Origin: Flavobacteriia bacterium
GTDB lineage: Bacteria > Bacteroidota > Bacteroidia > Flavobacteriales > Flavobacteriaceae
Length of the DNA: 39,770 nt
Direction: 5' to 3'
Assembly (NCBI GenBank): GCA_018500075.1
Contig: JAHBAN010000028.1
Location: 1 to 39,770, forward strand
Shown piece by piece: positions 22,711-32,445 of this stretch (position 1 is the stretch's first letter; each line of letters starts with the position of its first letter). The translations under genes were made by a program, and so were the position numbers. The notes under the pieces are model-generated. The model was not told the DNA's origin. It ran no database searches and worked only from the letters and a program-made list of their open reading frames with translations.

Positions 22711-24812
22711 CTCCAGAACCTCCCCCATGTTTTTTGCATCTCTGCGCCGTGTGTGTCGCGCACACTGCTATACAGCCGGCCCGTCACGTTCACACGCGCC
22801 CCGCCATCCCGTGTGAGCGAGCGAATGGTGCTTTCACTCTTGCGTTTGGTCGCGTTTCCAAGTGCCCAGCTCATAGGCACCGTAATTCGAATACCCTTGT
22901 CAAAAGAGCCTTCCCCGAATTGAGCGGCCGAGAGGTCTGTTTTGGTCACATAGGCCCCCACGCGCCAGCCGTTGCCAAACTCCCGATCCAGCGTGACGGT
23001 GGCGCCATAATCGCCCGCAAGGTAGCGCCCGACATCGATCTGGGTGTGAAAGCCATTGCCAAAGTCATAATATGCCGAGAGGTGTCCTGTTGCGACGCTA
23101 TAGTCCTGCAGACCAAACCTCTGATCAAAATCGCGCTGGGCGACATAGTTTAGCTCGGCGCCAAGCGCGAGCCGACTGGAAACGGGTTTCCAGAGAAGTT
23201 CGCCCGAGAGGCCGGCATACATTTGCTCAAGATATCCGACAGTCACTCGACCATATAGGTTTTCGCCCAATCGCCCGAACTTGGCGATGGTCAGGTGCTC
23301 GATTTTTGGTCCGCTGCCCATGGCGTAAAAACGGGCATCAGAGCGGACCTTGTGAGGCGGGCTCACTGGAACAATGCCGGTTCTGTTGGGGGAAAGGCCG
23401 TCCAGATTTCCGCCGAGTTTGTATGAGAGCGCGCCCGAGGCGACCCAGCCCGGGGCAATATGGTATTGAGCGTCGGCTTTTGCCACGACGTCTGCCCGCA
23501 CAGGGCTATCCGGGTCAAAGACACTGAGCTGAACCACCGGGCCGAACCGCCAGTTCAGGCGCGGATATGTCTGGCTCAACGGCTCGTAATGATCAGACCG
23601 GCGGTCTGCCGAAAAACGGACGCGCTTCAGGATATTGGATGACGGCGAATGCTCCAGATCTTCGATGTCTGATCGCGCGACAGTGAGAGAGCCGGTTGGA
23701 ACGCCTTGATTGGATTGGGTAACACTCAGAGTTTCGACGGATGCTGGCAAGATACGTGTCATGATCCTCAGGGTGCGGCCCAAGGCTTGGCTTTGAATAT
23801 CAAAGCGTTCGTTGCGGATCAGAAGATCGGCGGACGTCTGGCTGATGCGGATCCCCTCAAGCACAATGCCTTCACGCGCGAGGGCTTTGGCGAGTTCTGT
23901 TTTGATCCGGGCTGTTTGAGTGACTTCGTCTGTCCAGCCAAGATCATGGGCTGATTTGCCTGTCCGCCTGGCAACGGGCTGTGGCGCGGTATCAGTCCCG
24001 CCAATGACGGGTGTGTTTTTCGGATCGAGCGTGAGGCTGACGTTCAATCCGAATTCGCTGCCATACATATAGGATGCACCAAGCTGGATCGTATTGTTTA
24101 GCTTATACTTTACGCCGAAATTTAAGGGTGAATTGATGGTGACGATATCGCCGTCTTCCTGCGTATAGGCGTCGGAGGAATACTCCACGGCAAAGCCCAG
24201 CTTTTTGCTGTGCTGATAGCCAAGGCCCGCAAAGCCAGCGACCGGGCCTCTAAACCATCTGTCGTAGTTCGGAATGCCACCAGCCCCGAGGATACCAGTG
24301 GGTCGTGTGCCCAGTGTCGCAAAGCTGTCGTGGCTGCCCAAACGGCCCCAGCCGAGACCGCCCGTCAGACGAAATTTTGACCCTATCGACTTTGTCGCCA
24401 CAACATATTCGCCGCCATGAAGGCCTGTTCCGAGCAGGTCTCGCAGCCCGACTGCGAGGGCGGGGCGATAGCGCCCTTCGTCCAGCAGGCGATAGTGCAC
24501 ATCAAAGCTGCGGTCATAATACGACGGGAGTGAATATCCTGTGACGGTCAGGCCTCTCAAGGCAGAGTAGCGAAACACGCCGGACAAGCGCGGTGTAAGC
24601 TGGAAAGACAGGTTTGTTTTGGTCGTGCGGCCAAAGTAGGAGAGTGTTGTCGAGAGACGCCCATCTTGGGCCACTTCGGCTGTTGGCATATCAATCAGGC
24701 CACTGGACAGGCCATACATATTCACCCACTCGGTGGTCTGTTCGTTGGCTGAAAGAGCCTGGGGCAAAAGAAACGCACCGACCACGGCCCTCAACACGGA
24801 TGCTTTAAACAT
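22707..24812 (-). CDS. YjbH family exopolysaccharide outer-membrane protein
   Basis: The ATG at 24812 is used; a GTG at 24821 gives three more residues and cannot be excluded. The 701-residue protein begins with a signal peptide (cleavage after ALSA), then NMYGLSSGLIDMPTAEVAQD, the opening of the YjbH/GfcD family (DUF940). The rest is rich in beta-strand repeats with aromatic girdles, as expected for an outer-membrane barrel, with a central soluble domain around residues 300-400 (LAREGIVLEGIRISQTSADL). YjbH proteins are tied to secretion of an exopolysaccharide; the polymer is unknown. The gene lies 90 bases after ubiB on the same strand and overlaps the yjbF-like gene by four bases. Confidence 0.88.
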   Translation of the reverse strand: MFKASVLRAVVGAFLLPQALSANEQTTEWVNMYGLSSGLIDMPTAEVAQDGRLSTTLSYFGRTTKTNLSFQLTPRLSGVFRYSALRGLTVTGYSLPSYYDRSFDVHYRLLDEGRYRPALAVGLRDLLGTGLHGGEYVVATKSIGSKFRLTGGLGWGRLGSHDSFATLGTRPTGILGAGGIPNYDRWFRGPVAGFAGLGYQHSKKLGFAVEYSSDAYTQEDGDIVTINSPLNFGVKYKLNNTIQLGASYMYGSEFGLNVSLTLDPKNTPVIGGTDTAPQPVARRTGKSAHDLGWTDEVTQTARIKTELAKALAREGIVLEGIRISQTSADLLIRNERFDIQSQALGRTLRIMTRILPASVETLSVTQSNQGVPTGSLTVARSDIEDLEHSPSSNILKRVRFSADRRSDHYEPLSQTYPRLNWRFGPVVQLSVFDPDSPVRADVVAKADAQYHIAPGWVASGALSYKLGGNLDGLSPNRTGIVPVSPPHKVRSDARFYAMGSGPKIEHLTIAKFGRLGENLYGRVTVGYLEQMYAGLSGELLWKPVSSRLALGAELNYVAQRDFDQRFGLQDYSVATGHLSAYYDFGNGFHTQIDVGRYLAGDYGATVTLDREFGNGWRVGAYVTKTDLSAAQFGEGSFDKGIRITVPMSWALGNATKRKSESTIRSLTRDGGARVNVTGRLYSSVRDTHGAEMQKTWGRFWR

Positions 24813-24911
24813 ATCCTGCACTCGTCATTACTACGTCACCCTGTCTAAACCAGACGATCCACTTTGGGTAGGATAAAGGGCGATATGCCTAATAAGGCGG
24901 TATTCAAAATG

Positions 24912-26441
24912 TCAGGTGAGCAGAAAATAAGCCGCGATGGCCGTAACCCCGGCACTGAGAAGGGCGGTCAAACCGATCTTCAGGCCCATCCGCGAGGGGG
25001 TAGGCTCAGGTTCTGGTGCGGCTTGGGCTGCGAGGGCCTTTTCCACGAGACCAGGCAAGCGGGGGCCAAAACGCGCCACAACCCGCAGGGTTTTCACAAG
25101 ATCATTTGCAAGAGCACGAGGCCCAAGAGCGCTTTTGATATAATCTTCAACGATCGGATGGGCGACGTCCCAGATATTGAGCTGAGGGCTGAGACTGCGC
25201 GCAACGCCTTCCACCACAACCATGGTGCGTTGCAGCAAGATAAGCTCTGTGCGCGTTTCCATTCCGAACCGCTCGGTCACTTCAAACAGGTAGCTCAACA
25301 GTTTTCCCATCGAGATACGTGAGGCATCCATGCCAAAGATCGGCTCTCCCACAGCGCGCAGGGCGCGTGCAAACTCGTCAACATCGCGGTCTGCGGGGAC
25401 ATAGCCGGCCTCGAAATGCACCTCGGCGACGCGTTTGTAATCGCGCTTTATAAACCCGTAGAGGATTTCGGCATAAACACGGCGCGTATAGTCGTCGATA
25501 TGCCCCATGATACCGAAGTCAAAGGCAATGATATCGCCGTTTGGCGCGACTTTAAGGTTGCCTTGGTGCATATCGGCATGAAAAAAACCGTCTCGCAGGG
25601 CATGGTTCAGAAAGAGCTGAAGGACGCGCGTGCCCAGCTCGTCACGGTTTAGCCCGAGCCTGTCGATCGCGTCGTTGTCGCCGAGCGGAACGCCCTCTGC
25701 CCAACTCATGGTCATGACGTGGCGGCTGGAGTGCTCCCAGATGATTTTGGGCAAAGCGAAGCCGGCATCGTCTTTGGTATTGGCTGCGAATTCACTCGCC
25801 GAAGCACTTTCAAGGCGCAGGTCCAGCTCTCCCTTCACAACGCCTTCAAAGTGCTCGATCACATCGCGCGGCTTGAGGCGGCGCGCGCCGGGGCTGAAGA
25901 CTTCTATGAAGTTTGCGACGAAATAAAAAACATCGATATCGCGTTGAAAGGCCCGTTCGATCTTGGGGCGCAGCACTTTCACAGCAACGGTTTCGCCGGT
26001 TTCGCGAAGGCGCGCTTTGTGCACTTGGGCGATAGAGGCTGCGGCCACAGGCTCGCTGAAGTCTTCAAAGACGGCTTCGAGTGGCTGGCCAAGGTCCGCT
26101 TCGATCATCTGTTTGGCGGCAGACGTCGGGAAGGGGGGCAGCTTGTCTTGCAAGATGCGCAGCTGAACTGCGAGATCCTCGCCCACAAGGTCGGGGCGGG
26201 TGCTGAGCACTTGTCCGAACTTGATATAGGCCGGCCCCAGAGCCGAGAGGGCGCGTGCGGGCGGCGGCAGCGCAAGATCGCCGCGTTTGCCAATCCACTG
26301 GAACGGCCAGACGAGCGAGCGCGCGAGAATACGAAGCGGGCGGGGCGCGTCAAAGGCTTCAAGCACAACGGGCATTGCCCCTGTGCGCTCAAGCGTGGCG
26401 CCCATCCGGATCATCCGGATGATATTGTGCGGGCCCTTCAA
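24912..26441 (-). CDS. ubiB: UbiB, atypical kinase-like protein of ubiquinone biosynthesis
   Basis: Translation starts at a TTG at 26441: the ubiE stop TGA overlaps it (TTGA), a GGAAG ribosome site precedes it, and the product begins [10 protein letters not shown] as in relatives. The 509-residue protein has the UbiB signature KFGQ (74-77) in [22 protein letters not shown], the lysine motif VAVKVLRP, the catalytic loop HADMHQGN and the metal motif FDFG, plus a C-terminal membrane helix ([18 protein letters not shown]). UbiB is an ATPase needed for coenzyme Q synthesis, probably for handling hydrophobic intermediates at the inner membrane. Confidence 0.95.
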   Translation of the reverse strand: MKGPHNIIRMIRMGATLERTGAMPVVLEAFDAPRPLRILARSLVWPFQWIGKRGDLALPPPARALSALGPAYIKFGQVLSTRPDLVGEDLAVQLRILQDKLPPFPTSAAKQMIEADLGQPLEAVFEDFSEPVAAASIAQVHKARLRETGETVAVKVLRPKIERAFQRDIDVFYFVANFIEVFSPGARRLKPRDVIEHFEGVVKGELDLRLESASASEFAANTKDDAGFALPKIIWEHSSRHVMTMSWAEGVPLGDNDAIDRLGLNRDELGTRVLQLFLNHALRDGFFHADMHQGNLKVAPNGDIIAFDFGIMGHIDDYTRRVYAEILYGFIKRDYKRVAEVHFEAGYVPADRDVDEFARALRAVGEPIFGMDASRISMGKLLSYLFEVTERFGMETRTELILLQRTMVVVEGVARSLSPQLNIWDVAHPIVEDYIKSALGPRALANDLVKTLRVVARFGPRLPGLVEKALAAQAAPEPEPTPSRMGLKIGLTALLSAGVTAIAAYFLLT

Positions 26442-27181
26442 ATCTTCCAGCCTGAATGAAGCGCGGCAATACCGAGGCTCAGATTGCGATAGCTTGCGTT
26501 TTCAAAGCCCGCATCTTTGATCATCTGTAAGAAGGTGTCTTGGTCGGGAAAGCGGCGGATCGACTCGACAAGGTATTGATAGCTGTCCTTGTCGCCAGCA
26601 ATGGCTTCGCCAAGGCGTGGAATAATGTTGAACGAATAAAGGTCATAGGCCTTTTGCATCAGATCGTTCGGGATCTGGCTGAACTCAAGGACCATAAGCC
26701 TCCCACCCGGACGCAACACGCGGAACGCCTCTGCAAGGGCCTCTTGGGGGCGGGTCACATTCCTGATTCCAAACGAGATGGTGTAAACATCAAAGCTGTT
26801 GTCAGGGAAGGGCAGCGCCATTGCGTCACCGACAACCCAGCTCAACTTGCGCGCCATTTGCTCGGCTTCGGCGCGTTTGCGCCCTTCAATGAGCATGGGT
26901 TCTGTCAAGTCACAGACAACTGCCTCGGCTTCGCCCGCGCGCGCCAGAAACCGGAAGGATATGTCGCCTGTGCCGCCCGCGACATCGAGCAATCTTTGCC
27001 CCGCGCGCGGCGCCAGCCAATCCATCATAGCATCTTTCCACAGGCGGTGGATCCCGAGGCTCATCGCGTCGTTCATCACGTCGTATTTGGACGCAACAGA
27101 GCCGAAGATACCTTGAACGCGTCCCGCTTTTTCTGACTCCGGGACGGTTTGAAAGCCGAAATGTGTAGTTTTCTCTGACAT
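26438..27181 (-). CDS. ubiE: UbiE, demethylmenaquinone/ubiquinone C-methyltransferase
   Basis: The ATG at 27181 gives the expected N-terminus [20 protein letters not shown]; an open frame 24 codons further upstream crosses the promoter region and is not family-like. The 247-residue protein has [20 protein letters not shown], the SAM-binding motif [15 protein letters not shown], a second motif [20 protein letters not shown] and the [20 protein letters not shown] segment. It adds the C-2 methyl group in ubiquinone synthesis using S-adenosylmethionine. It forms an overlapping pair with ubiB and is divergent from mutM. Confidence 0.96.
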   Translation of the reverse strand: MSEKTTHFGFQTVPESEKAGRVQGIFGSVASKYDVMNDAMSLGIHRLWKDAMMDWLAPRAGQRLLDVAGGTGDISFRFLARAGEAEAVVCDLTEPMLIEGRKRAEAEQMARKLSWVVGDAMALPFPDNSFDVYTISFGIRNVTRPQEALAEAFRVLRPGGRLMVLEFSQIPNDLMQKAYDLYSFNIIPRLGEAIAGDKDSYQYLVESIRRFPDQDTFLQMIKDAGFENASYRNLSLGIAALHSGWKI

Positions 27182-27276
27182 GGGCCTTGCCGTTTGCTGT
27201 GCTCCCTTCTCATATAGTGCCGAAGTGATGCGCACAATGCGCTGAAATGGCACGAAAAGAGCAAAGCGAGCAGCCC

Positions 27277-28128
27277 ATGCCCGAACTTCCCGAAGTCGAA
27301 ACCGTGATGCGGGGCCTTGCGCCTTCTATGGAAGGGGTTCGGATTGCAAAGGTTGATGTCAATCGTCCTGATTTGCGCTGGCCGTTTCCCGAGCGGATGG
27401 CAGAGCGGCTCAAGGGGCAGGTCATTTTGCGGCTGCGGCGGCGCTCCAAGTATATCCTTGCTGATCTGAGCAATGGAGAATCACTTCTCATTCATTTGGG
27501 TATGTCAGGGCGGATGACTGTTTCGGGCGATCCTCTCGGGCAGTTTGTGCATGAGCACCCGCACCTTGAGAAGCACGATCATGTGATCATCTGGATGGAT
27601 GGCGGCGCCCGGATTGCCTTTAACGATCCGCGCCGGTTCGGAGCGATGGATTTGTTGCCCACCGAGACGGCCGAAAGCCACCCGCTTTTGGCCAAGCTCG
27701 GGCCAGAGCCTTTGGGCAATACGTTTTCGGAAAGCTATCTGGCCGAGGCGCTTTCCGGGCGGCGGACGCCGATGAAATCCGCGTTGCTGGACCAGCGGAT
27801 TATTGCGGGGCTTGGCAATATATATGTTTGTGAAGTGCTTCATAAAACTGGGATTTCTCCAACGCGACTGGCGGGGCAGGTGAGCCGCGCGCGATTGAAC
27901 AGGGTCGTGCCTGCTGTGCGGGATGTGCTTGAAACAGCAATCGCTGCGGGCGGCTCTTCTTTGAAAGACTTCAAACAGGCAAATGGCGAGCTTGGATATT
28001 TTCAGCACCAATTCAACGTCTATGACAAAGAGGGCGCGGACTGTCAGACAGCAGACTGCACGGGGGTGATCCGGCGGATCGTCCAGTCTGGACGTTCGAC
28101 CTTCTACTGCCCGCTGTGTCAAAGATAG
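27277..28128 (+). CDS. mutM: Formamidopyrimidine-DNA glycosylase MutM (Fpg)
   Basis: The ATG at 27277 is required because the mature enzyme must begin with the catalytic proline: [13 protein letters not shown]. The 283-residue protein has the catalytic Pro-Glu start, [10 protein letters not shown] and [11 protein letters not shown], the NDPRRFG loop, the helix-two-turn-helix [19 protein letters not shown] and a C-terminal zinc finger. The finger here is C-x4-C-x16-C-x2-C rather than C-x2-C at its first half. It removes 8-oxoguanine and formamidopyrimidines and nicks the DNA. It is divergent from ubiE across 95 bases. Confidence 0.97.
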   Translation: MPELPEVETVMRGLAPSMEGVRIAKVDVNRPDLRWPFPERMAERLKGQVILRLRRRSKYILADLSNGESLLIHLGMSGRMTVSGDPLGQFVHEHPHLEKHDHVIIWMDGGARIAFNDPRRFGAMDLLPTETAESHPLLAKLGPEPLGNTFSESYLAEALSGRRTPMKSALLDQRIIAGLGNIYVCEVLHKTGISPTRLAGQVSRARLNRVVPAVRDVLETAIAAGGSSLKDFKQANGELGYFQHQFNVYDKEGADCQTADCTGVIRRIVQSGRSTFYCPLCQR

Positions 28129-28194
28129 CTTGAACCATGCGACAGGAATGATATGGAAACGGCTCTGAGTGAAACAAGCGAAAGCGACCATCAC

Positions 28195-28971
28195 ATGGCT
28201 TTTGAGACGATCATCGTCGACGTGGAAGACCACATTGCCCTTATCCGCCTAAACCGCCCTGACGCGCTCAATGCGCTCAATGCAGAGCTGCTAACGGAGC
28301 TTGTCGAGGCGCTGAAAGACGCGCAGACAAACGATAAAGTGCGCTGCATCGTCATCACAGGCAGCGAGAAAGCCTTCGCCGCGGGGGCTGACATCAAAAT
28401 GATGAGCGAAAAGAGCTTTGTGGATGTATTTACAGAAGATCTCTTTACGCCTGAAAGCCATGAGATAGCGCGGATCCGCAAACCGATTATCGCAGCCGTT
28501 TCTGGCTATGCGCTGGGCGGCGGATGCGAGCTTGCGATGATGTGCGATTTTATCATCTGTTCGGATACGGCCAAATTTGGACAGCCCGAGATCAACCTTG
28601 GCGTTATGGCGGGCCTCGGTGGCACGCAACGTCTGACAAGAGCGATCGGCAAGGCGAAGTCTATGGACATGAACCTCACCGGGCGCTTTATGGACGCTGA
28701 AGAAGCCGAGCGCGCCGGGCTTGTGAGCCGTGTCGTGCCTGCCAAAGAACTGATGAAGGAAGCGATGAGTGCCGCCGCGAAGATTGCCGAGAAGTCGATG
28801 ATCACGGCGATGGCTGTCAAAGAGGCAACGAACCGCTCTTTTGAGATGACATTGAACGAAGGGCTGCTCTTTGAGCGCCGCGTCTTCCACTCGCTTTTTG
28901 CGACCGAGGACCAGAAAGAAGGCATGGCCGCGTTCAGCGAAAAACGTCAGCCGCAGTTCCGCGACAGATAA
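28195..28971 (+). CDS. Enoyl-CoA hydratase (crotonase family)
   Basis: This protein has the crotonase marks: [16 protein letters not shown] at the start, the oxyanion-hole segment [11 protein letters not shown], then [17 protein letters not shown] with the first catalytic glutamate and [19 protein letters not shown] with the second. Both acids are present, so hydration of 2-enoyl-CoA is likely. From the ATG at 28195 it has 258 residues, the usual length. A start at 28153 adds 14 residues and has the better ribosome site (AGGA), so the choice is open. It lies between mutM and rpsT on the same strand; its exact substrate in fatty-acid or amino-acid oxidation is unknown. Confidence 0.93.
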   Translation: MAFETIIVDVEDHIALIRLNRPDALNALNAELLTELVEALKDAQTNDKVRCIVITGSEKAFAAGADIKMMSEKSFVDVFTEDLFTPESHEIARIRKPIIAAVSGYALGGGCELAMMCDFIICSDTAKFGQPEINLGVMAGLGGTQRLTRAIGKAKSMDMNLTGRFMDAEEAERAGLVSRVVPAKELMKEAMSAAAKIAEKSMITAMAVKEATNRSFEMTLNEGLLFERRVFHSLFATEDQKEGMAAFSEKRQPQFRDR

Positions 28972-29139
28972 GCTCTGGTTTGGCCGATATATAAGGGTTT
29001 GCATTTGCAGCAAACTCACGTATACGGCCAGCCAATATATGCGCGTGCAGCCCGCTCTGGCTAGAATCACCACTTCGGTGTCGGCTATTGGGTGCAGTGC
29101 GTTTTAACGAAATAACATAACCGAACCGAGGTCTCTCAC

Positions 29140-29403
29140 ATGGCAAATTCGCCCCAAGCAAAAAAACGCGCTCGTCAAAACGAAGCACGCTTCGCTGTAA
29201 ACAAAGCGCGCCGTTCACGTATCCGCACATATCTTCGCAAAGTTGAGGAAGCGATTGCTTCTGGCGACAAGGACGCGGCAGCCGCAGCGCTTCGCGCGGC
29301 ACAGCCCGAGCTGATGCGCGGCGTCACAAAAGGCGTTTTCCATAAGAACACAGCAGCGCGCAAAATGTCACGCCTGACATCACGCGTTAAGGCGCTCGGC
29401 TAA
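29140..29403 (+). CDS. rpsT: 30S ribosomal protein S20
   Basis: This 87-residue basic protein matches S20: [39 protein letters not shown], then an alanine-rich helix and [21 protein letters not shown]20 binds 16S rRNA in the body of the small subunit. The 168-base leader (28972-29139) is long and contains a GTTTGC/GCAAAC hairpin that may end the enoyl-CoA hydratase message. A clear terminator follows at 29431. rpsT directly upstream of dnaA is a common order in alphaproteobacteria. Confidence 0.98.
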   Translation: MANSPQAKKRARQNEARFAVNKARRSRIRTYLRKVEEAIASGDKDAAAAALRAAQPELMRGVTKGVFHKNTAARKMSRLTSRVKALG

Positions 29404-29430
29404 GATCCAGCGCTCTTTTGACAGTTTGAC

Positions 29431-29458
29431 GGCGCTCCATTCGGGGCGCCGTTTTTTG
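29431..29458 (+). terminator. Rho-independent terminator of rpsT
   Basis: GGCGCTCC (29431-29438), loop ATTC and GGGGCGCC (29443-29450) form an 8-base stem with one T-G pair, followed by GTTTTTTG. It lies 27 bases after the rpsT stop. Confidence 0.9.
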
Positions 29459-29813
29459 TTTTTTCCAGTGTTTTCAAACGGGCAAAAAAGCCCGCGGGAT
29501 TCTTTTTGACGGAATCGAGAGTCAAGCGTGAAGATCAGTTGCTTGGCCGCCCAGCATATTGCTAATTTCAGTTCAGCGATTCACCTCGCTTTGGGGGGAT
29601 AGACCGAATCTTGGCTTTGCAAAACAAGCCGGAACTTCATTTGCGGTCATATGTCCAAAGGGTAAAACAACATAAAATGCCACAGCCGGCTTTAGCGGGT
29701 TAACTGTGTTGTTTTGATTGGGGAATGCTCGTTTAGGAGCCCTGCTGCAAGGGCCCAGATGATATTTTTTGATGTTGGCTCAATTTGGGCTATTGGGACG
29801 AAACGGGACAAAA
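29459..29813. promoter_or_regulatory. dnaA upstream region with GANTC cluster and inverted repeat (possible origin or dnaA control)
   Basis: This 355-base stretch has no gene. It holds four GANTC sites, the CcrM methylation target, at 29498, 29512, 29578 and 29606; the first two also form a GATTC/GAATC inverted repeat. A 9-base inverted repeat AAAACAACA (29664-29672) / TGTTGTTTT (29707-29715) encloses the palindrome AGCCGGCT (29684-29691). No good match to the DnaA box TTATCCACA is visible, so an origin here is not shown. A GCCCT/AGGGC hairpin lies in the dnaA leader near 29737-29753. Confidence 0.45.
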
Positions 29814-31184
29814 ATGACAGATGAACAGTGGGGTGTGCTGCAAGGCAACCTTTTGAAAGCCGTTGGCAAGAACAACTATGCAAGCTGGATTGAACCGCTG
29901 GCTTTTGACGATCTTCGCGACGGTGTTGCAACCTTCAATGTCCCGACGACCTTTCTTGGAAACTACGTAAAGCAAAATTTTGGCGACCAGATTCTGTATC
30001 AGATGATGGGGCTTGGCCTGAATGTGTCCCGTGTGCGTTTTATTGTTGCGGCACAATCGCCCAATGCCGCAAACCAGCCTTTGGATAAATCAGATGGCGC
30101 CGCCGCACTGCCGGAGGCCGCACCTCAAAAGCGCGATACGCCAATCGCAGCCGCGCCTTTGGATCCGAAATTCACCTTCTCCAATTTTGTTGTGGGCAAG
30201 CCAAACGAGCTGGCCCATGCTGCCGCCAAACGCGTGGCGGAAGGTGGCCCTGTGACGTTCAACCCGCTGTTTTTATATGGTGGTGTCGGGCTTGGTAAGA
30301 CGCACCTGATGCACGCCATTGCATGGGATCTTCAAACCAGTCGCCCTGATCTCAATGTGGTCTATCTCTCTGCCGAGCAGTTCATGTATCGTTTTGTTCA
30401 GGCGCTGCGCGACCGCAAGATGATGGATTTCAAGGAGCTGTTCCGCTCGGTTGATGTGCTTATGGTTGATGACGTGCAGTTTATTGCGGGCAAAGACAGC
30501 ACGCAGGAAGAGTTTTTCCATACGTTCAACGCGCTGGTCGACCAGCGCAAACAGATCATTATCTCGGCAGACCGTGCCCCCGGTGAGATCAAGGACCTCG
30601 AAGAGCGGATCAAAAGCCGCTTGCAATGCGGTCTGGTGGTGGATTTGCACCCGACAGATTACGAGCTACGGCTTGGTATCCTTCAGTCAAAAGTCGAAGT
30701 GCAGCAGGCGCAATATCCCGAGCTATCGCTGGATGCGGGTGTGCTTGAGTTTCTGGCGCATCGCATCAGCACGAATGTGCGCGTGCTCGAAGGCGCTCTG
30801 ACACGGTTGTTTGCCTTTGCCTCGCTCGTTGGCCGCCCGATCACGCTCGAGTTGGCGCAAGACTGCTTGGCCGACGTGCTGCGCAACTCCGAGCGCAAGA
30901 TTTCGGTCGAGGAAATTCAGCGCAAAGTCTCGGAGCATTACAATATCCGGTTGAGCGATATGATCGGCCCCAAGCGTGTGCGCACATATGCGCGCCCGCG
31001 TCAGGTTGCTATGTATCTTTGCAAACAGCTGACAAGCCGCTCTCTTCCCGAGATTGGCCGCTGCTTTGGCGGACGTGATCATACGACGATCATGTATGGC
31101 GTGCGCAAAATCGAAGATATGCGCGCTCAGGACGGGCAGCTCGCTGAAGATATAGAGATTCTGCGCCGCATTCTGGAAGCGTGA
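29814..31184 (+). CDS. dnaA: Chromosomal replication initiator DnaA
   Basis: The ATG at 29814 is chosen because MTDEQWGVLQGNLLKAVGKN is the domain I start and GGGA lies six bases upstream; an upstream ATG at 29769 adds 15 unrelated residues. The 456-residue protein has domain I, a short variable linker (about residues 80-115), the AAA+ domain with Walker A GGVGLGKT (156-163) and Walker B LMVDD (D219, D220), and the C-terminal DNA-binding domain with the signature GGRDHTTIMYGVRKIE. DnaA binds DnaA boxes and melts the origin. dnaN and recF follow on the same strand. Confidence 0.98.
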   Translation: MTDEQWGVLQGNLLKAVGKNNYASWIEPLAFDDLRDGVATFNVPTTFLGNYVKQNFGDQILYQMMGLGLNVSRVRFIVAAQSPNAANQPLDKSDGAAALPEAAPQKRDTPIAAAPLDPKFTFSNFVVGKPNELAHAAAKRVAEGGPVTFNPLFLYGGVGLGKTHLMHAIAWDLQTSRPDLNVVYLSAEQFMYRFVQALRDRKMMDFKELFRSVDVLMVDDVQFIAGKDSTQEEFFHTFNALVDQRKQIIISADRAPGEIKDLEERIKSRLQCGLVVDLHPTDYELRLGILQSKVEVQQAQYPELSLDAGVLEFLAHRISTNVRVLEGALTRLFAFASLVGRPITLELAQDCLADVLRNSERKISVEEIQRKVSEHYNIRLSDMIGPKRVRTYARPRQVAMYLCKQLTSRSLPEIGRCFGGRDHTTIMYGVRKIEDMRAQDGQLAEDIEILRRILEA

Positions 31185-31305
31185 GCCAGAGCGGGGGCCT
31201 AGGCGCTTGACGCCTTTGGCTTTCCAGTGGACAACACAAGAAAGAACTTGAGTTGACTGGGGGATGGGCTAGTTTGTTCGTCCCGCCAGCACAGAGGAGC
31301 TAGGG

Positions 31306-32424
31306 ATGAAGTTTAGCATAGAGCGCGCCGCACTTTTGAAAGCTGTGGCACAAGCACAGTCAGTCGTAGAGCGCCGCAACACGATCCCTATTTTGGCGAA
31401 TGTGCTGATTGAGGCCCAAGACAGCGATGTGCGCTTCCGCGCCACGGACCTTGATATTGAAGTGGTGGATCGCGCTGATGCACAGGTCGAGCGGGCGGGG
31501 GCGACGACTGTCTCTGCCGTGCTGCTGCACGAGATCGTTCGCAAGCTGCCGGATGGCGCGCTTGTGACGCTGACTGACGATGGCGCGAAAGGCCGGTTGA
31601 CTGTCGAGGCGGGGCGCTCGAATTTCTCTTTGGCGACTTTGCCGAAAGAAGACTTTCCTGTGATGGCGACATCCGAATACAGCTCAAACTTTTCTGCGCC
31701 GGCCGCCATGCTGCGCCGCCTGTTTGACAAGTCCAAGTTTGCGATTTCGACCGAAGAGACGCGCTACTATCTCAACGGTGTGTATATGCATATCTCCGAT
31801 GCGGAGGGTGGAAAAGTGCTGCGCTGTGTGGCGACGGACGGTCACCGCCTTGCGCGGATTGATGCTGAGCTGCCGCCTGGTGCGGCAGAGATGCCCGGTG
31901 TGATTGTGCCGCGCAAAACCGTCGGAGAGCTGCGCAAGCTGCTGGAGGATGACGAGGCCAAGATTGCTGTGTCTGTGAGCGAGACAAAGATCCGCTTTGC
32001 GACGCCCGATATCACGCTGACATCCAAGGTCATTGACGGAACATTCCCGGATTACACCCGGGTGATCCCGCAGGGCAATACGCGCAAGCTCGAGGTTGAT
32101 GCTGCCGAGTTTGCCAAGGCTGTTGACCGTGTGGCAACTGTGTCGTCAGAGCGCTCGCGCGCTGTGAAGCTGACCCTTGCCGAAGACAAGCTGATCTTGT
32201 CGGTCAATGCGCCGGACAGTGGCGCGGCTGAAGAAGAACTGGCTGTCGCCTATGGTGACGAGCGCCTCGAAATCGGCTTTAACGCCAAGTATTTGCTCGA
32301 AATTGCCAATCAGGTGGACCGGGAAAACGCGGTGTTTATGTTCAACTCTTCGGGTGATCCGACGTTGATGCGCGAAGGCAATGATACATCGGCTGTTTAC
32401 GTCGTGATGCCCATGCGCGTTTGA
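31306..32424 (+). CDS. dnaN: DNA polymerase III beta subunit (sliding clamp)
   Basis: This 372-residue protein is of normal clamp length and has the three repeated clamp domains, beginning MKFSIERAALLKAVAQAQSV and VVERRNTIPILANVLI, with EETRYYLNGVYMH and ATDGHRLARID centrally, and the ending TSAVYVVMPMRV. GAGGAGCTAGGG lies just before the ATG. The ring-shaped dimer tethers DNA polymerase III to DNA. The 121-base gap after dnaA includes a small AGGCG/CGCCT hairpin (31201-31215). recF follows after 21 bases. Confidence 0.98.
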   Translation: MKFSIERAALLKAVAQAQSVVERRNTIPILANVLIEAQDSDVRFRATDLDIEVVDRADAQVERAGATTVSAVLLHEIVRKLPDGALVTLTDDGAKGRLTVEAGRSNFSLATLPKEDFPVMATSEYSSNFSAPAAMLRRLFDKSKFAISTEETRYYLNGVYMHISDAEGGKVLRCVATDGHRLARIDAELPPGAAEMPGVIVPRKTVGELRKLLEDDEAKIAVSVSETKIRFATPDITLTSKVIDGTFPDYTRVIPQGNTRKLEVDAAEFAKAVDRVATVSSERSRAVKLTLAEDKLILSVNAPDSGAAEEELAVAYGDERLEIGFNAKYLLEIANQVDRENAVFMFNSSGDPTLMREGNDTSAVYVVMPMRV

Positions 32425-32445
32425 GCTTTGGCGGGGTAGGCACGC

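Noticed and set aside
31201-31215. AGGCG/CGCCT hairpin after dnaA as a terminator
   Set aside because: The stem is only five bases and no T-run follows; at best a weak pause site.
31226-31234. AGTGGACAA between dnaA and dnaN as a DnaA box
   Set aside because: Only seven of nine bases match TGTGGATAA and it stands alone; not enough to call an origin.
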